DNA of 12,334 bases from an uncultured Desulfurellaceae bacterium (GTDB taxonomy: Bacteria; Campylobacterota_A; Desulfurellia; Desulfurellales; Hippeaceae), in the NCBI GenBank assembly GCA_913056505.1, contig CAJXLZ010000011.1, forward strand, positions 1-12,334. Direction: 5' to 3'. This document shows, in pieces, positions 6,912-12,334 of this stretch. The translations under genes and the position numbers were made by a program. The notes beneath the pieces were generated by a model. It had not been told where the DNA came from. It was given only the letters and a program-made list of their open reading frames with translations, and searched no databases. Numbering within the stretch: position 1 is the first letter of the stretch; each line of letters starts with the position of its first letter.

Positions 6912-8194
6912 AATTTTATACCAAGATATTTTCTGGCTTTATTGCCAATATCTTTTCTATAGTGCATACCATCAAAACTGACCAACTTAATAGCATCATA
7001 TGCCCTTTTTTGTGCTTTATCAAAATGCTCATCTACCCCTACAATATTCAAAACACGCCCACCATTTGTGATAATATCCGAATTCTTTTTAGCAGTACCT
7101 GCATGAAAAACATACACATTATCCAATTTTTCCACATCGTCCAGTCCGCTGATTACCTTACCCTTGTCATATTCTATAGGATATCCTCCGCTTGCCAATA
7201 CCACACACACCGCATATTTTTTCTTCCACTTAATTGTTTTTGAAGCAAGATTCCCATCTATAGATGCAAGCATAATATCAACAATATCAGAATTCATAAG
7301 CGGTAGTATAGCTTGTGTTTCCGGATCTCCGAATCTGCAGTTAAATTCAAGCAGATAGGGCTTTTTATCTTTAATCATTAAGCCGGCATACAGAACACCC
7401 TTATAAATTATGCCCTCTTTTCTCAATCCGTCTATAGTTTTTTGCATAATGTTTTTTATTATATACTGTCTCAATTCATCATCAATAATTGGCGCCTGTG
7501 CATATGCACCCATACCGCCTGTGTTGGGGCCTAAATCATTATCAAAAACAGGCTTATGATCCTGTGCGGCAATCATCGGCAGGATATTTTCACCATCGCT
7601 GAATGCCAAAAAGGATGCCTCTTCGCCTTCTAATTTTTCCTCTATAACTACTTTATTGCCAGCATCTTTAAATTTCCTCTCTATGAAAATTTCTTTTAGG
7701 GCATCAATTGCTTCAGCCTCGGTTTGAGCCACTGTAACGCCCTTTCCCGCAGCAAGACCATCGGCTTTTACAACAATGGGCGAACCCTTTTTATTAATAT
7801 AATTCTTTGCGTCATCAATATTGTCAAACACATCAAATTCTGCTGTAGGTAGTGAATATTTTTTGAAAAACTGTTTTGAAAATGATTTGCTTGCTTCAAT
7901 TTGAGCCGCATTTTTTGAAGGCCCAAACGCCTTTATGCCTCTAATATTTAATTCATCTACCAAACCTAAAGCCAGCGGCACTTCAGGACCAACAACAACT
8001 AAACCTATCCTATTTTCCAAACAAAATGATACAATAGCGTCAATATCCGAATCTTTAATATTTATATTATGCGCTATTTGTGCAGTTCCTGCATTGCCCG
8101 GTGCACAAAATAGCTCACTACACAATGGAGACCTTTTTATAGCAAAAGCCAGCGCATGCTCTCTGCCTCCGCCACCTACAACAAGTATTTTCAT
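6908..8194 (-). CDS. purD: Phosphoribosylamine-glycine ligase (GAR synthetase)
   Basis: PurD joins glycine to phosphoribosylamine with ATP, the second step of purine synthesis, in the cytoplasm. With ATG at 8194 the protein has 428 residues, normal for the family, and begins MKILVVGGGGREHALAF. A TTG six codons upstream would add MRGWCG, but GAGAGG lies 10 bases before the ATG and upstream of nothing better, so 8194 is preferred. The ATP-grasp region shows KADGLAAGKG (about 143-152), NTGGMGAY (224-231) and LLEFNCRFGDPE (281-292). The C-terminal domain contains VVLASGGYP and FHAGT. It is the first gene of the left-hand operon, directly behind a good promoter, and overlaps purE by 4 bases. Confidence 0.97.
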   Translation of the reverse strand: MKILVVGGGGREHALAFAIKRSPLCSELFCAPGNAGTAQIAHNINIKDSDIDAIVSFCLENRIGLVVVGPEVPLALGLVDELNIRGIKAFGPSKNAAQIEASKSFSKQFFKKYSLPTAEFDVFDNIDDAKNYINKKGSPIVVKADGLAAGKGVTVAQTEAEAIDALKEIFIERKFKDAGNKVVIEEKLEGEEASFLAFSDGENILPMIAAQDHKPVFDNDLGPNTGGMGAYAQAPIIDDELRQYIIKNIMQKTIDGLRKEGIIYKGVLYAGLMIKDKKPYLLEFNCRFGDPETQAILPLMNSDIVDIMLASIDGNLASKTIKWKKKYAVCVVLASGGYPIEYDKGKVISGLDDVEKLDNVYVFHAGTAKKNSDIITNGGRVLNIVGVDEHFDKAQKRAYDAIKLVSFDGMHYRKDIGNKARKYLGIKL

Positions 8195-8223
8195 TCCACA
8201 CCAACCTCTCAAACTTTTGGCTG

Positions 8224-8252
8224 TTTATATACATTTAATGCTTTAATTTCAA
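8224..8252 (-). promoter_or_regulatory. Predicted sigma70-type promoter for purD and downstream genes
   Basis: On the minus strand TTGAAA (8252-8247) is followed after 17 bases by TATAAA (8229-8224). Transcription would start near 8217, giving a leader of about 22 bases before the purD ATG. The leader is too short for a riboswitch. Confidence 0.65.
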
Positions 8253-8308
8253 GAAATAATTCATTGTTGGATACTTCTCGTATTAAGCAAAAATTTTTTC
8301 ACTATAAC

Positions 8309-8337
8309 TTGAAAAAAAAATAGAGTTGCCATATTAT
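8309..8337 (+). promoter_or_regulatory. Predicted sigma70-type promoter for rnpB
   Basis: TTGAAA (8309-8314), a 17-base spacer and TATTAT (8332-8337) place the start near 8344-8346, exactly where the RNase P RNA P1 helix begins. The 151-base region 8195-8345 thus holds two outward-facing promoters and no gene. Confidence 0.75.
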
Positions 8338-8345
8338 ATCTATCA

Positions 8346-8680
8346 ACGAGTGGATTGGATGGCCGCTGAATAAATTTATTTTATTCAGAGGAAAGTCCGG
8401 GCTCCTAAGGGCAAGGTGCCGGTTGCAAAATCGGTTGGAGCGATCCAAAGGAAAGTGCCACAGAAAAAATACCGCCGATACTTTCATAAATCGGTAAGGG
8501 TGAAAAGGTAAGGTAAGAGCTTACCGCTTTGGATAGTAATATCAAAAGGCACGGCAAACCCCACCTGGAGCAAGGCCAAATAGGGGAGCTATGGATTTTG
8601 CCCTTATCCAAAAGTTCTCGGGTGGGCCGCTTAGATAAATGGTCATCTTAAACAGAACCCGGCTTATAGATCCACTCGCT
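8346..8680 (+). ncRNA. rnpB: RNase P RNA, bacterial type A
   Basis: This is the catalytic RNA that trims tRNA 5' ends with the RnpA protein. P1 pairs CGAGTGGAT (8347-8355) with ATCCACTCG (8670-8678). P3 is a 9-base AT-rich stem, CTGAATAAA (8366-8374) with TTTATTCAG (8380-8388). The universally conserved GAGGAAAGTCCGGGC lies at 8388-8402, and its P4 partner ACAGAACCCGGCTTATAG at 8652-8669. Between them are the conserved GTGCCACAGAAA, GGCAAACCCC, GGAGCAAGGCCAAATAGG and GGGCCGCTTAGAT segments. Length is about 335 bases. It is the only plus-strand gene here. Its 3' end is 2 bases from the stop of the convergent cheR, and no hairpin with a T-run follows, so its termination or 3' processing must use sequence inside cheR. 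Ends are good to a few bases. Confidence 0.98.
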
Positions 8681-8682
8681 AA

Positions 8683-9501
8683 TTAAATTTCCTTTTGATA
8701 AGCAAGTGCCTTTTTGAAGTGGCATAGTTTAAACTTTGTATTTAATCTCGATATGGATTCTGTAGCGCCAAGCACCAGATATCCGCCTGGGTTTAGAATA
8801 TCATACATTTTATCTATAACTTTCTGTCGTGATTCTTTGTTAAAGTATATAAGCACATTTCGGCAAAAGATTACATCCATTTTTCCTATTCTATTGAGCT
8901 CTGTATGATTGTTTAAATTGATATTTCTAAAAATGCACTTGTTTTTAATTAAATCCTTTATTTTGTAGGAACCGGGTTTTATCGTATCAAAAAATTTATA
9001 TTTAGTGTCGACACTTAACTCTTTTAAAGAATATTCATTATATACACCATCTTTAGCTTTATTTAAAGCCTCTTGGCTGATATCAGATGCAAGTATTTTA
9101 GCAGGTATAGCCTGTCCATATTTTTCCATTAGAGCAATGATTAAAGTATAAGGCTCCTCGCCCGTAGAAGAAGCAGCGCTCCATATATTGGCAGTTCTTT
9201 TGCGTTTCAACACATCAGGCATTATAATGTCCCTAAATGCATTAATTTGGTTTATGTGTCTAAAGAAATAGGTTTCATTAATAGTTATAGCATCAAATAA
9301 TTTCGGTAGTTCTCCGCGTGATGATGTGGATTTCAGGTACGCAATATATTCCTCAAAGCTATTCAAATTTAGCTCTCTTATTCTTTTTTTTAGTCTACTT
9401 GATAAAAGATATTCCTTTGACTTCTCAAAAAAAATCCCGGATTGTTCATATATAAAAGATCTTAATGCTTCAAAAGTTTGGCTGTTCATACTATCTTGCA
9501 C
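8683..9501 (-). CDS. cheR: Chemotaxis protein methyltransferase CheR
   Basis: CheR methylates glutamates of chemoreceptors using S-adenosylmethionine, for adaptation in chemotaxis. The 272-residue protein has the all-helical N-terminal domain (about 8-70) and then the methyltransferase fold. Motifs are TINETYFFR (73-81), SAASSTGEEPYT (108-119, usually SAGCSTGEEPY), ASDIS with D140 for SAM binding, DVIFCRNVLIYF (209-220) and LNPGGYLVLGATES. No C-terminal pentapeptide-binding or TPR extension is present. The start is GTG at 9501, because GAGGAG lies 10 bases upstream; the next ATG (9489) would be 22 bases away. The gap to the HDOD gene is 14 bases. No receptor or other che gene is in the window. 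Confidence 0.96.
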   Translation of the reverse strand: MQDSMNSQTFEALRSFIYEQSGIFFEKSKEYLLSSRLKKRIRELNLNSFEEYIAYLKSTSSRGELPKLFDAITINETYFFRHINQINAFRDIIMPDVLKRKRTANIWSAASSTGEEPYTLIIALMEKYGQAIPAKILASDISQEALNKAKDGVYNEYSLKELSVDTKYKFFDTIKPGSYKIKDLIKNKCIFRNINLNNHTELNRIGKMDVIFCRNVLIYFNKESRQKVIDKMYDILNPGGYLVLGATESISRLNTKFKLCHFKKALAYQKEI

Positions 9502-9511
9502 TTAAATAATT

Positions 9512-9517
9512 CTCCTC
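9512..9517 (-). promoter_or_regulatory. Shine-Dalgarno of cheR overlapping the HDOD stop codon
   Basis: Minus-strand GAGGAG shares bases with the TGA stop of the HDOD gene (9518-9516) and sits 10 bases before GTG 9501, supporting the GTG start and coupled translation. Confidence 0.7.
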
Positions 9518-10382
9518 ATAAATATAATTTCTTCTGCTCTTTTATGTCTTCATATAGCCTAAATGTGAACATCTCTAAATCCAATGTTTTGGACATATTA
9601 ATTTTATCCAGCAGAATTTTCCATCCCTCATCATCTTCAAGCGTAAACTTTGCATAGTTCCCACCGAATCCTATGCCCTCTGAGTATGTTAAAAGATCCG
9701 CAACATGAACAACAGACACAAGAACATCGTTATCTGCATGTTTAGGATTGTGATGATGTCTAACAACATCCAGCATATCTTTAGGCAATCCCCATATGCT
9801 CAGCAGTTTTTCGCCTAACTGTGTATGGTTGATTCCGTACAACTCATTTTCCGAATCAATAAAGGATATGTTTTTGGTGTAAGCATTTTCCAATATACTG
9901 TCCAATGCCTCCGGCGCATACAGATCAATCAATACTTTTCCTATATCGTGGATAACACCGCCGCTGAATTCTGCACCTAAAAAGTTAATATTCAATATAT
10001 TGGCTATAGTCTTTGCCGTAATGCCGCACCCGAATGAATGCTCCAAAAATTTATCCCTGTTAAATCTTTTATGAACCGGCAGCGATTTAACAGTGCTCAA
10101 CATTACAGAAACCATAACCAAATTTTCAACTTCTACAAACCCAAGCAGATTTATGGCATAGTTTAAAGAGCTTACTTCTCTGGATAAATTGTAAAACGGA
10201 GAATTTACAATCTTTAATATTTGCGAAACAATATTCGGATCTTTTCTGATAATTTTTTCTAATGAAGATATCTGTGCATTGTCGTCTCTCGTAATTCTTA
10301 AAACTTCAAACGCAACACCGGGAAAAGCCGGCAAATCTTCTATCTTATCTAAATTATTATAGATATCTTTTAATTTGTTCAT
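9516..10382 (-). CDS. HDOD domain signalling protein
   Basis: The 288-residue protein is essentially one HDOD domain (about residues 8-235). It opens with EDLPAFPGVAFEVLRITRDDNAQISSLEKIIRKDP and NIVSQILKIVNSPFYNLSREVSSLNYAINLLG (hallmarks of the family), then carries an HD-like half. That half has H116 in LEHSFGCG, H145-D146 in GVIHDIGKV, H186 in GINHTQLGE, HHH at 209-211 and VVHVADL (about 225-231), so most metal-site residues are kept. No receiver or EAL domain is attached. HDOD proteins usually work in regulation of motility, stress or cyclic-di-GMP signalling. The position just upstream of cheR (14-base gap) fits a motility or signalling role. The ATG at 10382 has only a weak ribosome site. 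Confidence 0.93.
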   Translation of the reverse strand: MNKLKDIYNNLDKIEDLPAFPGVAFEVLRITRDDNAQISSLEKIIRKDPNIVSQILKIVNSPFYNLSREVSSLNYAINLLGFVEVENLVMVSVMLSTVKSLPVHKRFNRDKFLEHSFGCGITAKTIANILNINFLGAEFSGGVIHDIGKVLIDLYAPEALDSILENAYTKNISFIDSENELYGINHTQLGEKLLSIWGLPKDMLDVVRHHHNPKHADNDVLVSVVHVADLLTYSEGIGFGGNYAKFTLEDDEGWKILLDKINMSKTLDLEMFTFRLYEDIKEQKKLYL

Positions 10383-10395
10383 AGTATAAAACTAA

Positions 10396-10653
10396 CTACC
10401 TCTTCTGATCCATTTCGTATAAATACTTCATACGTAGATCGTAAAGCGTCTCCTTTATAAGCTTTTCCTCTTCTTCTGTCAAATTATTTTTTGTTTTTTC
10501 CTGCAGCATATCTATAAGATCTATTGTATCTTTAGCAGATTTAAGATCTTTTTCTTTGGCTTTTGTAAAAGGGTTTTCTATCAATCCTAACTGCGTATAC
10601 GCTGTATGAGCCAAAGAGACTATAAGATCCGAAAATGACAATTTCTCTCCCAT
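10396..10653 (-). CDS. DUF1844 family small protein
   Basis: The 85-residue protein matches the DUF1844 pattern throughout: SFSDLIVSLAHTAYTQLGLIENP, then DTIDLIDMLQEKTKNNLTEEEEKLIKETLYDLRMKYL. It is predicted to be mostly helical and cytoplasmic, without a signal peptide. ATG at 10653 overlaps the queD stop by one base (TAATG) and is preceded by a purine-rich GAGGGGGAG ribosome site, so the two are coupled. The family's function is unknown. It is followed after 13 bases by the HDOD gene. Confidence 0.93.
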   Translation of the reverse strand: MGEKLSFSDLIVSLAHTAYTQLGLIENPFTKAKEKDLKSAKDTIDLIDMLQEKTKNNLTEEEEKLIKETLYDLRMKYLYEMDQKR

Positions 10654-11030
10654 TACTCCCCCTCATAATATGTGGCTTTAGAGTTTTTATTTTCGTAAAC
10701 ACTAACCCTGCCCATTTTGCAACCGCAATCTCCGTTAAGTTTTTTATCAATTTTCTCATATATATATTTTGCTATCATCTCAGATGTAGGATTTGTTTTA
10801 TTAAAATATTCTATGTCATTTAAAAATTTATGATCAAGCTCACCAACTATATCATTTACAATTCTCTTCAAATCTTTAAAATCCATAGCAATATATGCAC
10901 TATCGAGCTTGCTACATAAGACACTAACCTCAACTGCAAAATTATGCCCATGAAGATTTTCACATTTGCCTTTATAGTTGTTTAATCTATGAGCCGCGGC
11001 AAAATCTGTTGTTATTGTAATTTCAAACAT
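10653..11030 (-). CDS. queD: 6-carboxy-5,6,7,8-tetrahydropterin synthase (queuosine pathway)
   Basis: QueD converts dihydroneopterin triphosphate to 6-carboxytetrahydropterin, the second step to preQ0 and queuosine. The 125-residue protein has the family's zinc ligands H14, H27 and H29 (AAAHRL, LHGHN), the catalytic C23 in GKCENLHGHN, D66-H67 in LDHKFLN, NPTSEMIAKYIYE, and E113 in VSVYENKNSKATYY. The single Cys spacing fits QueD rather than eukaryotic-type pyruvoyltetrahydropterin synthase. The ATG at 11030 overlaps the DUF1015 stop by 8 bases, with AAAAGGA 7 bases upstream. tgt, which uses the pathway's product, lies farther left. queC, queE and queF are not in the window. Confidence 0.94.
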   Translation of the reverse strand: MFEITITTDFAAAHRLNNYKGKCENLHGHNFAVEVSVLCSKLDSAYIAMDFKDLKRIVNDIVGELDHKFLNDIEYFNKTNPTSEMIAKYIYEKIDKKLNGDCGCKMGRVSVYENKNSKATYYEGE

Positions 11031-12225
11031 TATTACATCCTTTTATACTGTCAAAATGGTAAGCTACCAAACCGCTTGGTATCTTCGGATAAAAAAATGT
11101 GGATTTTTGGGGAACCGTCAAACCGCTATTCACAATTTTAGTCAATTCTCCATAACTCATAGGATGCATAATAAAGCCCACTTCAGCTCTATGTTTGTCC
11201 ACCATATCCACCACCTCTTCTTGCGAATTTGCATACCCTGTAATTTTCTGATTTTTTATATCCTCCAAACTCAAAGATAGCACATCCTCATATACATATT
11301 TCTCAAAAATTCTAACATCTGTTCTATCTAAAATATCACCCGTTCTTTCAAAATTCAATTTCAAAGAATAGAATTTTTTATTATGATACATGACAAAATC
11401 AGCATTTTGTCTACCCTCCGTTATATCAAAGTATTTCTTTAATCTATCTAAAAACAACGGAAAATTGTCTACCTTTTTAACAACCCTGTGTATTGGCAAC
11501 AGTGCAAGACCACCGGAGTCAGAATCTATAAAGAGCGTCATAATGTAATCAAAGCCGCCGTTTTTTATGCCCTTATCGTTATAATATTTCTGTATCATTA
11601 AAGCGGTTTCATACCTGTGATGCCCGTCTGCGATTATGACATTTTTATCAGATATAGCACTCTTTATAGTCAATATATCGTCTGCATCGTCTATTTTATA
11701 AATTTTATGCACAGCATTACTTAATTTCGCTGATATATCCGGTTTTCTTTGAACAATAATTTTATCTATAAGGGAATTGATTGGTAAATTTTCACCGGAA
11801 TAGAATGACATTATAGGGCAAAACATTGCATTAGTTTTTGTTATAAGGTTAAATCTGTCTATCTTCGGTCCTTTGAGTGTTTTCTCATGCGGTTTAATAT
11901 GTTCCCCTAATTCTTCCAGTTTCAGCGCTCCCAAAAAACCCTTGGCAAAACCTATCTTGCCTTCTAATTCATACTCGCATGTATATATATAAAACGAGCA
12001 CTGCTTATCAAATTTCAATGTATTATCTTTTAACCAACTGTTCATCAAATCCTTGGCGCCCTCATATGAATCTGGCAAAATAATTCTTACAATATTGTGT
12101 TCATCACTGCTTTTGAGTTTTTGTCTGTAGTCTTCATCTATAACATCATAAGGAGGTGCAATCACATTATCTATTTTAATATTTTCTGAAAACCCAACAC
12201 CTCTAAACGGATATACGCCCGGCAT
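11023..12225 (-). CDS. DUF1015 family protein
   Basis: The 400-residue protein shows the DUF1015 hallmarks in order: an N-terminal YPFRGV and APPYDVID, the central HEKTLKGPKIDRFNLI, the strongly conserved IIADGHHRYETAL (about 198-209) and LALLPIHRVV. No signal peptide or membrane segment is seen. The clustered H-H-R-Y and H-E-T residues look like an active or binding site, but the family has no confirmed reaction; treat the role as unknown. ATG at 12225 is preferred over GTG at 12231, because AAGGAG is 5 bases before the ATG but overlaps the GTG region. It overlaps queD by 8 bases, so it is part of the right-hand operon. Confidence 0.93.
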   Translation of the reverse strand: MPGVYPFRGVGFSENIKIDNVIAPPYDVIDEDYRQKLKSSDEHNIVRIILPDSYEGAKDLMNSWLKDNTLKFDKQCSFYIYTCEYELEGKIGFAKGFLGALKLEELGEHIKPHEKTLKGPKIDRFNLITKTNAMFCPIMSFYSGENLPINSLIDKIIVQRKPDISAKLSNAVHKIYKIDDADDILTIKSAISDKNVIIADGHHRYETALMIQKYYNDKGIKNGGFDYIMTLFIDSDSGGLALLPIHRVVKKVDNFPLFLDRLKKYFDITEGRQNADFVMYHNKKFYSLKLNFERTGDILDRTDVRIFEKYVYEDVLSLSLEDIKNQKITGYANSQEEVVDMVDKHRAEVGFIMHPMSYGELTKIVNSGLTVPQKSTFFYPKIPSGLVAYHFDSIKGCNNV

Positions 12226-12230
12226 ATTCA

Positions 12231-12236
12231 CTCCTT
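12231..12236 (-). promoter_or_regulatory. Shine-Dalgarno that decides the DUF1015 start
   Basis: Minus-strand AAGGAG lies 5 bases before ATG 12225. The GTG at 12231 would begin inside it, so the ATG is the likely start. Confidence 0.65.
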
Positions 12237-12237
12237 T

Positions 12238-12334
12238 TTAATATATAGGCGAAAGCAACCCTAATTCAGCCTTGTTGATAAATTTCTTATTTACTCTAAA
12301 CACGTTTTTAGATAGCGGCAACACATTATCGGCA
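12238..12334 (-). CDS. C-terminal end of an unidentified protein (cut by window edge)
   Basis: One minus-strand frame is open from the window edge to the TAA at 12240-12238, encoding the last 31 residues: ADNVLPLSKNVFRVNKKF, then INKAELGLLSPIY. The stop is 12 bases before the DUF1015 ATG, with the DUF1015 ribosome site in the gap, so this is probably the preceding gene of the same operon. The fragment is too short to recognise. Confidence 0.6.
   Translation of the reverse strand, partial: ADNVLPLSKNVFRVNKKFINKAELGLLSPIY

Noticed and set aside
8195..8212. TTG start at 8212 giving a longer PurD
   Set aside because: The added MRGWCG is not part of the family, and the GAGAGG ribosome site fits the ATG at 8194.
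8302..8611. Two minus-strand open frames of 61 and 68 codons across the rnpB region
   Set aside because: They are antisense to a well-supported RNase P RNA, have no ribosome site of note and no recognisable protein features.
10541..10759. Minus-strand open frame of 72 codons bridging queD and the DUF1844 gene
   Set aside because: It is in another frame over two well-matched genes (queD and DUF1844), and its product looks random.
1..12334. CRISPR array, tRNA, transposase or defence genes
   Set aside because: No regularly spaced repeats, cloverleaf sequences or recognisable mobile or defence proteins were seen on either strand.

Overview
This is a compact, AT-rich bacterial chromosomal segment. 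All protein genes lie on the minus strand; the only plus-strand gene is the RNase P RNA (rnpB). Many genes overlap by 1 to 29 bases, and several start with TTG or GTG behind a good Shine-Dalgarno sequence. The gene set includes a DUF1844 protein, an HDOD protein next to cheR, queD and tgt for queuosine, a lemA/TPM-domain pair and tandem M16 peptidases. With the low GC content this suggests a Gram-negative, motile, possibly thermophilic bacterium of the Desulfurella/Hippea kind or a relative in the former Deltaproteobacteria. That placement is inference from gene style, not a database match.

Right-hand block (12334 to 8683, minus strand): the tail of an unidentified gene, a DUF1015 protein, queD, a DUF1844 protein, an HDOD protein and cheR. 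Spacing is tight enough for one transcript. It ends 2 bases from the 3' end of rnpB, which points the opposite way.

Centre (8194 to 8680): rnpB and purD are divergent. Between them are two good sigma70-type promoters facing outward, each with a 17-base spacer.

Left-hand block (8194 to 1, minus strand): purD and purE (purine synthesis), an orphan peptide-type ABC ATPase, a membrane-anchored beta-propeller protein, tgt (queuosine insertion into tRNA), an unnamed 221-residue protein, a TPM-domain protein, lemA, and two M16 zinc-peptidase genes, the second cut by the window edge. Apart from an 85-base gap after purE, gaps are under 40 bases or negative, so the block is probably one long operon read from the purD promoter. 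Its last four genes form an envelope-facing cassette.

The most unusual feature is a palindromic repeat inserted in frame in the TPM-domain gene, between its signal peptide and its domain. It is bracketed by a 10-base direct repeat with a 114-base period. A decayed relative of the same repeat lies in the purE to ABC gap. No CRISPR array, tRNA, transposase gene or clear defence system is visible. The rest is housekeeping.
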